Origin: Abiotrophia defectiva ATCC 49176
GTDB taxonomy: Bacteria; Bacillota; Bacilli; Lactobacillales; Aerococcaceae
NCBI RefSeq assembly: GCF_000160075.2
Contig: NZ_KI535340.1
Coordinates: 712,711 to 776,710, forward strand
DNA length: 64,000 nucleotides
Reading direction: 5' to 3'
The position numbers and the translations under genes were made by a program. Shown one piece after another: positions 34,092 through 42,512 of this stretch (the first letter of the stretch is position 1; each line of letters opens with the position of its first letter). The notes beneath the pieces were generated by a model, which worked only from the letters and a program-made list of their open reading frames with translations, did no database searches and was not told where the DNA came from.

Positions 34092-34607
34092 ATGGAATTT
34101 CAAGTAAGAGTTTCTAGTGAATGTCTTTATTATCTGTCTCTTCTTGAAGAACTATATTCGAAAGATACTGACGGCAGTCTAACAAAAGGCATTGTTCTAA
34201 CACGTGCCTTCGAAGAATCTAAGGCAGTTAAGAACTGGTTAGATATATACGAAGATAAACATTCTATTCCGCTAAATACACTTGAATATAATCACGGATA
34301 TGGTACAAAAATAAAAGCCGAGATTAGTGAATCTACAAATATGGGGATACGAAGCCTAAAACTGGAACTCCCAAAATATCTTCCAACTCGTTCCGTTACA
34401 ATCGGTGTTACCGTTCGTTTAATCTGTAAAGCAGCTTTACTATTAAACATGTATGATAAGGTAAGTATCCACAAGTCTCGCTCCTTAGAAGATGAATTTC
34501 GCCAACTAGAGAATGAATTGAAAAATATTATAGCCCCAGTCAATTATAAAACTTTAGAGACAATATTATTACAAACAAAACAAAACATTAAATCGAGTAC
34601 AAAATAG
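34092..34607 (+). CDS. AT-rich hypothetical protein of the mobile remnant
   Basis: A 171-residue protein with AAAGGAGG seven bases before its ATG. No signal peptide or membrane helix. N-terminus MEFQVRVSSECLYYLSLLEEL, C-terminal third strongly charged and helical (DEFRQLENELKNII). Not recognised. The composition is AT-rich like the other genes up to 36.5 kb and unlike the operon before it. It may be accessory cargo or a regulator of the former element. Confidence 0.65.
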   Translation: MEFQVRVSSECLYYLSLLEELYSKDTDGSLTKGIVLTRAFEESKAVKNWLDIYEDKHSIPLNTLEYNHGYGTKIKAEISESTNMGIRSLKLELPKYLPTRSVTIGVTVRLICKAALLLNMYDKVSIHKSRSLEDEFRQLENELKNIIAPVNYKTLETILLQTKQNIKSSTK

Positions 34608-34733
34608 TTCTCGATTTTTATTTTTATGTTTTTTAAAAATTTGTACCCAAAACTTATTGACAGCCTTTTCCATGTTTGATATACTTTCATTGTAAATAAG
34701 TTTTTGGATTGTGTACCCTAGAAAAGAGGAAAT

Positions 34734-35052
34734 ATGCTATCTGTAAAACAAGAAGCACTTGCACGTCTTCCCACACTATGAGGAGGCTGTTAGGAAATTT
34801 GAACACGACAAAGGAAAATTTGTCTATCATGTTATTGAAACTGGCGATACATTGGCTTTCCTGTATGTTACTATCCCAACAGATAGTATGTTCGGAGAAA
34901 ATCTACTTTACGAATGGGAAGAAGAACGTTTAGCTTCTGACAACTCACTAATAGCTTATGTCTATAATCTTCAAAACCCTAGCTATTCAGAGTTTGGTTA
35001 TATAGGTATTGATACTTTCATGGATAGCGGTGCACTTACTAGAATTTATTAA
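34734..35052 (+). pseudogene. Frameshifted small element-associated gene
   Basis: An ATG at 34734 with AGAGGA just upstream reads MLSVKQEALAR and then stops at a TGA after 15 codons. The next frame continues FPHYEEAVRKFEHDKGKFVYHVIETGD to a stop at 35052. Dropping one base near 34767 joins both into a continuous protein of about 106 residues ending SEFGYIGIDTFMDSGALTRIY. The joined product resembles small accessory proteins of Firmicute conjugative elements (family memory, unconfirmed). A one-base insertion is therefore likely, unless it is a sequencing error. Confidence 0.65.
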
Positions 35053-35070
35053 ATCAAAGGAGTTTTTATT

Positions 35071-35886
35071 ATGAAATCAAATATGTCTTTATTGAGTTGG
35101 AATATCAGATGTCAAGGGGGTAAATTTCCTATCCATAAAGTTGTCCTAGAAACCACTTTAAAACAAAATAAGGATATAAATATCTTTACAGAGTTTACCA
35201 ACAATAATTCTCAAGACTTTATTCAAGGTTTATGGAGTAATGGTTATATTCCTTGTGGAAGCGACAAAAGTTACTCTCCTGGTCATAATGATGTTTTGAT
35301 TGCTATTAAAAAGGAAATTATCTCAGAAAACACCTCTTTAAATATTGATTGGTTTGATGAGTCATTGGATTATCCTAACTTTTTAAAAGTTACTTTAAAA
35401 GACGATGATTTAACACTTCACATTATTGGTGTCCGTGTTAGAATTGGCGACGGAGGTATAAAAGATTGTAAATATAGAAAAAAACAAATTGATAACTTAC
35501 TTAGTTATTTAAAAACGTTAGAAGGTAAAATTATTTTATCAGGTGATTTCAACAATCTTAAACACAATGACTCAGATACCATTGAGACCTACAAGAACAA
35601 GAATCTTGTTAGAGAATTTTATAGCTATCCAATTATAAAACAAGAATTTAATAACAACGATTTTACATTGATTACTCCTAAGCATGGAATATCCTGGTAT
35701 GGAGGACACTTCGTTCAATGCAAGTTAGACCATATTATAGGAAAAAATGTCTACATTTCTAATGAAGAATATGATTGGAGATTTCTAGAATCCGTTGGAA
35801 AATACAAAGCAAATGAGAAGAAAACGGACGGCTCTTTTGGACCCGACCATGCAATATTATTAGCAGATATTCTTACAAAGGAGTAA
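35071..35886 (+). CDS. Endonuclease/exonuclease/phosphatase family protein
   Basis: A 271-residue protein with the metal-dependent EEP fold. Visible catalytic residues: Asn11 in LLSWNIRC, Glu41 in IFTEFTN, Asp159/Asn161 in SGDFNNL, and the final Asp259-His260 in GPDHAILL. No signal peptide, so cytoplasmic. Substrates of this superfamily range from DNA to phosphoesters and lipids; none can be chosen here. AAAGGAG precedes the ATG. It lies intact inside a decayed mobile element, AT-rich, next to a truncated membrane gene, so it may be cargo. Confidence 0.85.
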   Translation: MKSNMSLLSWNIRCQGGKFPIHKVVLETTLKQNKDINIFTEFTNNNSQDFIQGLWSNGYIPCGSDKSYSPGHNDVLIAIKKEIISENTSLNIDWFDESLDYPNFLKVTLKDDDLTLHIIGVRVRIGDGGIKDCKYRKKQIDNLLSYLKTLEGKIILSGDFNNLKHNDSDTIETYKNKNLVREFYSYPIIKQEFNNNDFTLITPKHGISWYGGHFVQCKLDHIIGKNVYISNEEYDWRFLESVGKYKANEKKTDGSFGPDHAILLADILTKE

Positions 35887-35890
35887 TACA

Positions 35891-36265
35891 ATGCTTTTAA
35901 ACCACAATAAAGAACCCACCATCTCCTTGACTAATCAAAACATTAACTGGATACTTTACTCAAGTATGGTAAAGTATCTAGCTTATATTTTATTAACTGT
36001 CAGCATATTCAACCTTTACTCTTACTTTAACATTTGGAATATCATCACATTATTTTTCGCCATTGGATTAGCCTACATCTTTCGAAAATTAGCTAGTTGG
36101 ATTTATAGAAAGTATCGTTTAAGAGACAATCTTCTTTACTTACTAAGAGCCAATGGTCTTTATTCTGAAAGAAAAGTGAATGATAAAACTGTTATTACCT
36201 CATCTGCTATTCTTGGATGGGAACAAAAGGTAATGTCAATAGCCCTCTACATGTTGATTATCTAA
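35891..36265 (+). pseudogene. Truncated membrane protein joined to integrase DNA
   Basis: The ORF of 124 residues starts four bases after the nuclease stop with AAAGGAG. Residues about 28-66 form two membrane helices, then a basic stretch (FRKLASWIYRKYRLRDNLLYLLRANGLYS) resembling the N-terminal part of element-encoded FtsK/SpoIIIE-like coupling proteins (tentative). From about 36210 on the DNA codes for an integrase in another frame, so the last 15 residues are read-through. The gene was probably cut by a deletion whose other end lies in the integrase gene. Confidence 0.55.
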
Positions 36266-36498
36266 ACAATAAAATGAACTCTGTAAGGAGGCGTCACCCA
36301 CGCTTAAAACACGCTACACCGCATAAACTTCGTCATACAGGTGCTACACTTGCCAGACAGGCAGGAATAAGCCTAGAAGCCATTTCTGAGGCTCTGACAC
36401 ATAGTGATACTATCACAACCAAGACCTATGTCAATACTTCAAATGTTGTTCCCCTATCTGCTGGCACTCTCGCCTATCAACACATTCAAAACAAATAG
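36214..36498 (+). pseudogene. Tyrosine recombinase (integrase), C-terminal fragment
   Basis: About 94 residues of a phage/ICE-type tyrosine recombinase. The catalytic HxxR block (ATPHKLRHTGATLARQAG), the later His (ALTHSDTITTKTYVN) and the nucleophile Tyr are present, but the arm-binding domain, the first catalytic Arg and the Lys are missing. There is no proper start or ribosome binding site. It abuts the 3' end of rpsI, a place used by several integrative elements of Lactobacillales as attachment site. Certainly non-functional. Confidence 0.85.
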
Positions 36499-36544
36499 GG
36501 TAAATTTATGGCAATTTTTAGGGCAAACTTTTCAAAAATTACAC

Positions 36545-36580
36545 GAAAAAAGCACCCGTAGGGCAAACCTGTGAGTGCTT
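36545..36580 (-). terminator. Terminator of rplM-rpsI
   Basis: AGCACTC/GGGTGCT stem with a 15-base loop, then TTTTTTCG on the minus strand. Confidence 0.8.
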
Positions 36581-36604
36581 GAAACGTTGATATAATCGTA
36601 TTGA

Positions 36605-36997
36605 TTAACGTTTTGAGAATTGGCTAGCTTTACGAGCTTTCTTAAGACCTGGTTTCTTACGTTCAACCATACGTGGGTCACGGGTCAAGAGACCTGCAGC
36701 CTTCAGAGCTGGACGGAAGTCAGGATCAACAGTTAAGAGCGCACGTGCGATACCGTGACGGATTGCACCGGATTGGCCGTTGAAGCCACCACCGTTAGCG
36801 TTCACCAATACATCGTATTGACCGAGAGTTTCAGTCACTGCGAATGGTTGTTTGATTACTTCGTGTAAGTGAGGGAATGGAATGTATTCTTCCAATGTAC
36901 GACCATTGACAGTGAATACACCAGTTCCGGGCACTAAACGTACACGAGCAACAGAGTTTTTACGACGACCTGTACCTAAGTATTGTGCTTTAGACAA
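36605..36997 (-). CDS. rpsI: 30S ribosomal protein S9
   Basis: A 130-residue S9 with the full family ends: [20 protein letters not shown] and the basic tail [17 protein letters not shown] that reaches the P-site. It starts with TTG (36997), with GGAGG eight bases before. It is 13 bases after rplM, the usual L13-S9 pair. The 3' end borders a degraded integrase, consistent with use as an attachment site that preserved the coding sequence. Confidence 0.98.
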   Translation of the reverse strand: MSKAQYLGTGRRKNSVARVRLVPGTGVFTVNGRTLEEYIPFPHLHEVIKQPFAVTETLGQYDVLVNANGGGFNGQSGAIRHGIARALLTVDPDFRPALKAAGLLTRDPRMVERKKPGLKKARKASQFSKR

Positions 36998-37010
36998 TGT
37001 GGTTCCCTCC

Positions 37011-37454
37011 TTAAATTAATGATTGGATGTCCAATGCTTGAGGTTGTTGAGCAGCATGGTTGTGCTCAGCACCAGCGTAGACATGTAATTTAGTGAATTG
37101 ACGACGACCTAAGCGGTTGCTTGGTAACATCCCTTTGATAGATTGTTCTACCAAACGAACTGGGTTCTTTTCACGTAATTCACCAGCAGTGATTTGTTTC
37201 AAACCACCTGGGTGGCCAGTGTGACGGTAGTAGATCTTGTCGGTTGCTTTCTTACCGGTCAAGGCTACCTTATCAGCATTGACGATTACGACAAAGTCAC
37301 CCGTGTCAACGTGAGGGGTGTAAGTCGGTTTGTTTTTACCACGTAAAATTGATGCCACTACAGCAGACAAACGACCCAATGGGACATCTGTTGCGTCTAC
37401 AAGCACCCAGTTACGTTCAACTTCGTTTTTCTTAGCCATGTATGTTGTACGCAC
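37011..37454 (-). CDS. rplM: 50S ribosomal protein L13
   Basis: A 147-residue L13, blocks [18 protein letters not shown] and [21 protein letters not shown] being typical. A GTG at 37454, eight bases after GGAGG, gives the family start [13 protein letters not shown]; the TTG five codons earlier lies in the ribosome binding site. It leads the rplM-rpsI operon behind a structured leader. Confidence 0.98.
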   Translation of the reverse strand: MRTTYMAKKNEVERNWVLVDATDVPLGRLSAVVASILRGKNKPTYTPHVDTGDFVVIVNADKVALTGKKATDKIYYRHTGHPGGLKQITAGELREKNPVRLVEQSIKGMLPSNRLGRRQFTKLHVYAGAEHNHAAQQPQALDIQSLI

Positions 37455-37474
37455 GATAGTTTCCTCCAATATAA

Positions 37475-37537
37475 ATCTAGTTGTTTGACATTACTATTGA
37501 GTTTCCGGGGCTCATAGTGGGGCAAACAATACCGTTA
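37475..37537 (-). promoter_or_regulatory. Ribosomal protein L13 leader (putative)
   Basis: The minus-strand leader between promoter and rplM can fold with TTGTTTG pairing CAAACAA and an inner CTATGAG/CTCAATAG arm capped by CCCCGGAAA. This is like the L13 leader motif of Firmicutes, used for feedback by the protein. Recognition from memory, not from a model search. Confidence 0.6.
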
Positions 37538-37540
37538 TCC

Positions 37541-37569
37541 ATATTAACGTGATTTGCCCCAAAAGTCAA
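37541..37569 (-). promoter_or_regulatory. Promoter of rplM-rpsI
   Basis: Minus strand TTGACT, 17 bases, TAATAT, just upstream of the leader. Confidence 0.75.
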
Positions 37570-37693
37570 TAGTATTTGCCAAATTCCTCCCCCAAAAAAG
37601 ATTACAAACGCATAACAGCGAAAAAGTGGACTTAGGCCCGTCCTTACGGTAAAGTAAAGGGGACTTGAAACACGTTTTATAAGGAGAATTCAC

Positions 37694-39043
37694 ATGACAC
37701 ATCCTAGCTTCGACGTCCTCGTGGTCGGCGCCGGTTCCAGTGGCCTCATGGCCGCCATTAATGCCGCCAGCCAAGGGGCCCGCGTCCTCCTCCTGGAGAA
37801 GAATAAGCGACCTGGCCGCAAACTCCTGCTATCAGGTGGTGGCCGTTGTAACGTCACCAACCGGACCAGCCGCCAGGACCTGATTGCCCACATTCCCGGC
37901 AACGGCAAATTCCTCTACTCGGCTCTCAATCAATTCGACCAAGATGACATTATCGACTTCTTCCAGTCCCGGGGCGTCGCCCTCAAGGAAGAGGACCACG
38001 GTCGCATGTTCCCAGTGACCAATTCGGCCCGGACCATTCTGGACACCCTGCTGGCTGAGCTAGAAGCCCTAGATGTCACCATCTGGTACGAAGCGCCCGT
38101 TGAGCGCCTGCTCCTGGACCGGGAAGCCGGCCGGGTGCGTGGTGTCCTTCTGGCTAGCGGTAGAGAAGTCTTGGCGCCTGCCGTAGTGCTAGCCGTGGGT
38201 GGCCGCGCCTATCCTAAGACCGGGGCCACCGGCGATGGCTACGCCTGGGCGCGGGCGGCCGGCCACACCATTGAGCGTCTTTACGCCACCGAAGCCCCTC
38301 TCTTGAGCCAGGATAGCTTCATTGTGGACAAATCCCTACAAGGCGTCTCCCTACGCGACGTGGCGGTGACAGTTTGGGATGCGGTGGGAGCTCCTTCTGC
38401 ATCTTCCCAAGCCCAAACAGCCGAAAACACGCCTGACAAGCAATCTAGCGCCCCCGCCAAGGCCATCGTCACCCACCAAATGGACATGATTTTCACCCAC
38501 TTTGGCTTTTCAGGCCCGGCCATCCTACGTTGCTCCGGCCACGTCAACCAGTGGCTCTTTGCCCATCCAGAGGCGGAATCCTGCCTGCTAACGGTCAACT
38601 TCCAGCCTAACCTGACGCAGGCTGAACTGAGCGCCCAGGCAGAAGTCGGTCGCGACAAACAGCTACTGACCTTGCTTAAGCAATGGGTGCCTGAGCGCCT
38701 GGCCTTGGTCCTCTGCCAGCAATTAGGGGTGGCGCCAGAGATTGCCTTCAAGCAGCTGACCCATGCCCAGGTTGCCCAGCTCTGGCAGCTCATGACGGCC
38801 TTTCCACTAAGCGCGACCGGATCTCAACCTCTGGAAAAGGGGTTCGTGACCGGGGGCGGTGTCTCCACCAAGGAAGTCAATCCTAAGACCATGGAGTCTA
38901 AGCTGACCCAAGGCCTCTTCTTCTGTGGCGAGTTTCTGGACATTAACGGCTATACCGGCGGCTACAACATCACCGCCGCCTTCGTAACCGGCACCATCGC
39001 CGGCCAATACGCCGCCTGGAAAAGCTTCGAGCTACAAGGCTGA
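37694..39043 (+). CDS. BaiN/HI0933-family flavoprotein (FAD-dependent oxidoreductase)
   Basis: A 449-residue FAD protein of the HI0933/YhiN group. The dinucleotide site DVLVVGAGSSGLMAA is at the N-terminus, followed by LLLEKNKRPGRKLLLSGGGRCNVTN, the mark of the family; the C-terminus carries GYTGGYNITAAFVTG. About 30 residues rich in Ala/Ser/Gln interrupt the sequence around 235-262 (SASSQAQTAENTPDK), possibly a loop. GC-rich, single gene, AAGGAG before the ATG. The natural substrate is not known for most members. Confidence 0.9.
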   Translation: MTHPSFDVLVVGAGSSGLMAAINAASQGARVLLLEKNKRPGRKLLLSGGGRCNVTNRTSRQDLIAHIPGNGKFLYSALNQFDQDDIIDFFQSRGVALKEEDHGRMFPVTNSARTILDTLLAELEALDVTIWYEAPVERLLLDREAGRVRGVLLASGREVLAPAVVLAVGGRAYPKTGATGDGYAWARAAGHTIERLYATEAPLLSQDSFIVDKSLQGVSLRDVAVTVWDAVGAPSASSQAQTAENTPDKQSSAPAKAIVTHQMDMIFTHFGFSGPAILRCSGHVNQWLFAHPEAESCLLTVNFQPNLTQAELSAQAEVGRDKQLLTLLKQWVPERLALVLCQQLGVAPEIAFKQLTHAQVAQLWQLMTAFPLSATGSQPLEKGFVTGGGVSTKEVNPKTMESKLTQGLFFCGEFLDINGYTGGYNITAAFVTGTIAGQYAAWKSFELQG

Positions 39044-39064
39044 TCATTTATTAACTTCCTGCCC

Positions 39065-39283
39065 GAGCTAGTGGTCCACTCTTCAAAGTGGTCCACTCTC
39101 CAAAGTGGGCCACTAGCTCACAGCTTTTCTCCCCTTTTGCGCCTTTTTCGACAGCTTCCGCCCCAGCCAGTGGTCCACTCTTCAAAGTGGGCCACTAGCT
39201 CATGACTTTTCTCCCTATTTACGCCTTTTTCGACAGTTTCTGCCTCAGCTAGTGGTCCACTCTTCAAAGTGGACCACTGGCTC
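39065..39283. repeat. Tandem array of three hairpin-forming repeats
   Basis: Three units of about 81-83 bp between converging genes. Each holds an inverted repeat built on CTAGTGGTCCACT-CTTCA-AAGTGG(G/A)CCACTAG, at 39065-39119, 39165-39201 and 39247-39282, joined by a similar linker (CTTTTCTCCC...CGCCTTTTTCGACAG). Unit 1 carries an inner tandem copy of the 17-bp core TCCACTCTTCAAAGTGG. Compensating changes (GGTCC/GGGCC/GGACC) keep the stems. No ORF, no T-run. Confidence 0.9.
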
Positions 39284-39286
39284 ACC

Positions 39287-39323
39287 AAAAAGCGGCTAGG
39301 ATACAATCCTAGCCGCTTTTTTA
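39287..39323 (-). terminator. Terminator of pst operon (bidirectional)
   Basis: AAAAAGCGGCTAGGA/TCCTAGCCGCTTTTTT stem with TACAA loop; suitable for both the pst operon and the flavoprotein gene. Confidence 0.92.
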
Positions 39324-39325
39324 TC

Positions 39326-40240
39326 TTACCAATGAGTTTTCTGGCCGCTGAAAATGGCTTGTAATTCGGTCAGTGTCAGATTTTTCAGCTGACTCTGAGC
39401 CGGGTTGACCACCACCACGATACCGTCCAAGGCAAAGGTGGCGTGTCCGACTTGGCTAGCCTCGCTAGTCGTCAGCTCCCGTGACAGCATGCCGATATCG
39501 GCGGTGCCATCTAGGGCCGCAGTGAAGCCGGCCGTCGACCCGTTGGAGGTCACATTGATTTTCACACCAGGATTGAGCTTCTCGTAACGCTCGGCTAGCT
39601 TCTCAATGACCGGCGTCAAGGAAGTTGAGCCAACTAAGCTCAGCTGGCCCTTGTAGCCATCCGAACTGTAGTCATAGGCGCCCGCCGCCTGCTCCTGCCA
39701 GGTCGCCTTGCTGCCAGGACTAATATAGCCGGCGCTCTCCACTATAGCCTGCCCCTCACGCGAGAAGACGAAGGACATGAAGTCTTGGCCTAGCTCGCTT
39801 AGCCCCTCTTCTTTCCAAGCCAGGTTAAAGGGCCGGGCCAGGGGATAAGAGCCGTCACGCACTGCCTCAGCGCTGACCGCCACCCCATCCAAGCTCAGGG
39901 CCTGGATGCTGTCATTGAGGGAGCCAAAGGAAATATAGCCAATAGCCGCCGGGTTGCCGGCCACCACCTGAAGGACGCCACCCGTCGTATTAAGGACGTC
40001 AGCTTCCACGGTGATATTGTCGTCGCCTTTGGCATCTTGGACTTTAGCCAATTCCACAAAGGCCTGGCGCGTTCCAGACCCCGCTTCCCGGCTGACCACA
40101 ATAATGGGCTGGCCGCTGACCGAGCTAGCAGCAGCTGCCTCCAAGCCAAATGGCCCATGAACGCCCGCTAGAAGCCCAGTCACTAGAGTCGCCAGCGCCC
40201 ACTTCAGGCACCGGCTCCCCCATTTCTTTTGCTTAAACAT
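39326..40240 (-). CDS. pstS: Phosphate-binding protein PstS, circularly permuted form, no lipobox
   Basis: A 304-residue phosphate-binding protein whose halves are swapped relative to classic PstS: PIIVVSREAGSGTRQAF, usually in the middle, stands at the mature N-terminus, and LVGSTSLTPVIEKLAE with ADIGMLSREL, usually first, comes in the C-terminal third. Streptococcal PstS has the same order, so it is a known variant. The signal peptide (LATLVTGLLAGVHG, AAAASS) has no lipobox. The gene is last in the pst operon, after phoU, instead of first. ATG start; ribosome site AGGAGG. Confidence 0.9.
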   Translation of the reverse strand: MFKQKKWGSRCLKWALATLVTGLLAGVHGPFGLEAAAASSVSGQPIIVVSREAGSGTRQAFVELAKVQDAKGDDNITVEADVLNTTGGVLQVVAGNPAAIGYISFGSLNDSIQALSLDGVAVSAEAVRDGSYPLARPFNLAWKEEGLSELGQDFMSFVFSREGQAIVESAGYISPGSKATWQEQAAGAYDYSSDGYKGQLSLVGSTSLTPVIEKLAERYEKLNPGVKINVTSNGSTAGFTAALDGTADIGMLSRELTTSEASQVGHATFALDGIVVVVNPAQSQLKNLTLTELQAIFSGQKTHW

Positions 40241-40254
40241 GATCTACTAGCCTC

Positions 40255-40911
40255 CTAGTTGAGCTCGACGATTTCGCCCGTGTTGAGGAAGACTACCCGC
40301 TCGCAAATGTTAGTTACATAGTCGCCAATCCGCTCTAAGCTGCCGGCCACGCCCAAGTAGTCAATCCCGGCCGGAATCAGCTCCCGTTTGCGCTCCATGC
40401 GCTCAGCTGTATCACGGTAGACCGCCTCCAGCAATTCATCAATTTCCTCGTCCATGAGAGCCACCTTACGGGCCTTTTTAGCGTCACGAGTGATGTAACT
40501 GTCCAAGGCGTCCGCAATCATCTTCTCGGCCACTTGCGCCATGCGGGCTAGGTAACCCTTAACCGTCTGACTTTCTTCGTCGTGGTCTTGATTGCGCAGG
40601 GCGATAGTCCCGATGGAAACCGCGTGGTCAGCAATGCGCTCTAGGTCAATGCTGACATGAAGAACAGCAAAGAGCATACGTAAGTCCTGGGCCACAGGTT
40701 GTTGCAAGGCAATAATCTTGTGGGTATCTTTTTCGATTTCGGCCGTTGTCGCGTTGATTCTCAGGTCATCACTGAAGACTTCGTGGGCCAACTCGGTGTC
40801 GCTTTCAATATAGGCTTGGGTGGCCTTGTTGACTGAAGTTTCAGCCGCCTTGCCTAGGTCTAAGAGCTTGTTGTGTAAGGCTTCTAATTCTTGAACATAG
40901 TTATTACGCAT
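40255..40911 (-). CDS. phoU: Phosphate-specific transport accessory protein PhoU
   Basis: A 218-residue helical metal-binding protein that tunes PstSCAB and phosphate signalling. It has the two-fold PhoU repeat with ELAHEVFSDDLRINATTAEIEKD and DLRMLFAVLHVSIDLERIADHAVSI, then MDEEIDELLEAVYRD and ERIGDYVTNICERVVF in the second half. It follows pstB by 19 bases. Confidence 0.95.
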   Translation of the reverse strand: MRNNYVQELEALHNKLLDLGKAAETSVNKATQAYIESDTELAHEVFSDDLRINATTAEIEKDTHKIIALQQPVAQDLRMLFAVLHVSIDLERIADHAVSIGTIALRNQDHDEESQTVKGYLARMAQVAEKMIADALDSYITRDAKKARKVALMDEEIDELLEAVYRDTAERMERKRELIPAGIDYLGVAGSLERIGDYVTNICERVVFLNTGEIVELN

Positions 40912-40930
40912 AGGTCATACCTCCTCTAGA

Positions 40931-41692
40931 TTAGCCGAAGCGGCCTGAGATGTAGTCATTGGTCCGTTGATCGTGTGGATCGGTAAAGATTTGGGCCGTG
41001 TCGCCAAATTCCACTACTTCCCCCGATAGGAAGAAGGCCGTCTTGTCCGAAATACGGGCTGCCTGTTGCATGTTGTGAGTCACAATCACGATAGCGTAGC
41101 GGTCCTTGAGTTCCTGGATCAAGTCTTCAATCTTGTTGGTTGAAATAGGGTCCAGGGCTGAAGTTGGCTCGTCCATAAGCAAGACTTCAGGATCGTTGGC
41201 GATAGCTCTGGCAATACAAATCCGTTGTTGTTGTCCCCCTGACAATTCAGTGGCATTGGAATGCAGCTTGTCCTTGACCATATCCCAAATCGCCGCCCCC
41301 TTAAGGCTATTCTCCACGATTTCATCCAGGACTTGGCTGTCCTTAATGCCATGAGTACGTGGCCCATAAGCGATATTGTCATAGATGGACTTAGGGAAAG
41401 GGTTAGGTTGCTGGAAGACCATGCCCACTTGCTTACGTAATTGGGTGACATCATAGTTCTTACTATAGATATTCTTGCCGTCCAGCTCAATTAGCCCTTC
41501 TACGCGGGCGCTAGGCACCAAGTCCTGCATGCGGTTGAGGGTCTTAAGGAAGGTGGACTTACCGCAACCAGAAGGGCCGATAAAGCTGGTCACGACCTTG
41601 TCTTCCAGTTGCATATTGACGTTTTTGAGGGCATGAAAATCTCGATAATAGAGATTGAGATTGGTAACATTAAACTTGTATGGCTGAGTCAT
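40931..41692 (-). CDS. pstB: Phosphate ABC transporter ATPase
   Basis: A 253-residue ATPase: Walker [10 protein letters not shown] near residue 36, signature [15 protein letters not shown], Walker [14 protein letters not shown]. PstB-specific [19 protein letters not shown] is present. Only one pstB in the operon, where streptococci often have two. Starts one base after pstA with AGGAGG inside the pstA end. Confidence 0.97.
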   Translation of the reverse strand: MTQPYKFNVTNLNLYYRDFHALKNVNMQLEDKVVTSFIGPSGCGKSTFLKTLNRMQDLVPSARVEGLIELDGKNIYSKNYDVTQLRKQVGMVFQQPNPFPKSIYDNIAYGPRTHGIKDSQVLDEIVENSLKGAAIWDMVKDKLHSNATELSGGQQQRICIARAIANDPEVLLMDEPTSALDPISTNKIEDLIQELKDRYAIVIVTHNMQQAARISDKTAFFLSGEVVEFGDTAQIFTDPHDQRTNDYISGRFG

Positions 41693-41693
41693 C

Positions 41694-42512
41694 TTAATTT
41701 CCTCCTCGGCTTAAACGACGCCCAATGTAGCTCGATAAGCCGTTAATTGCTAGTACTAAGAGAATAATGACGGTCCCGGTCGCGTAGGCTTCCTTAAGGT
41801 GAAGCCCTTCTGACGAGAGCACGTACATGTGTAGGGACAGAGTCCGAGAACTGGACATAAGGCTGGATGGCAGGCCGGTCGCCGACCCCAGGGTAAAGAG
41901 CAAGGCAGCCGTTTCCCCGACAATCCGCCCGACGGCCAGAATAACCCCTTGTAGGATGGCTGGCATAGCCACAGGCAGAACTACCGTGAAAATGGTCCGC
42001 AATTTGCCGGCGCCCAGGGCCAAACTCCCCATACGCAGGGAATTATCGACCTGTAGCAGACCTTCTTCAGTCGCCGAAATAATAATGGGCAAGACCATAA
42101 TGACAATGGTCAGAATCCCGGCCAAGAGTGAAAATTGGAAACGTAGGTAGATAACGAAGAAGAGCATCCCGAACAAGCCATAAACAATGGACGGCACAGC
42201 TGCCAAGGTGTCCGTAGCCAGACGAATGACTTTGACTACTTTGGATTTGCGGTCAGCGTACTCTACTAGGTAAAAGCCGGTAAAGACACCAATGGGGGTG
42301 GCAATCGCCAGGGACAGACCGACCGTAATCAAGGTCGAAATCAAAGCGGGCGTCAAGGACAGATTCTCCGTCGTGTAGTCCCAGGCGAAGAGGCTGGGCG
42401 TTAAGGCACCAAGTCCGTTCCAGACAATAAAACCTACAATGAAGGCTAACATGCCCAGGGTGAAGGTAGCCGAAGCGTAGATCAGCCACTTAACCCAAGT
42501 AAGCTTAGACAT
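41694..42512 (-). CDS. pstA: Phosphate ABC transporter permease PstA
   Basis: A 272-residue inner-membrane permease with six helices; [22 protein letters not shown] and the EAA-type loop [29 protein letters not shown] are diagnostic. Its start overlaps the pstC stop by one base. Confidence 0.95.
   Translation of the reverse strand: MSKLTWVKWLIYASATFTLGMLAFIVGFIVWNGLGALTPSLFAWDYTTENLSLTPALISTLITVGLSLAIATPIGVFTGFYLVEYADRKSKVVKVIRLATDTLAAVPSIVYGLFGMLFFVIYLRFQFSLLAGILTIVIMVLPIIISATEEGLLQVDNSLRMGSLALGAGKLRTIFTVVLPVAMPAILQGVILAVGRIVGETAALLFTLGSATGLPSSLMSSSRTLSLHMYVLSSEGLHLKEAYATGTVIILLVLAINGLSSYIGRRLSRGGN

Noticed and set aside
34709-34933. 74-codon ORF in another frame of the frameshifted gene
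   Set aside because: The frame with MLSVKQEALAR plus FPHYEEAVRK gives a smoother protein and a better ribosome site.
39065-39283. CRISPR-like array
   Set aside because: Repeats are palindromic and the spacers between them are similar to each other, unlike CRISPR spacers; no cas genes.
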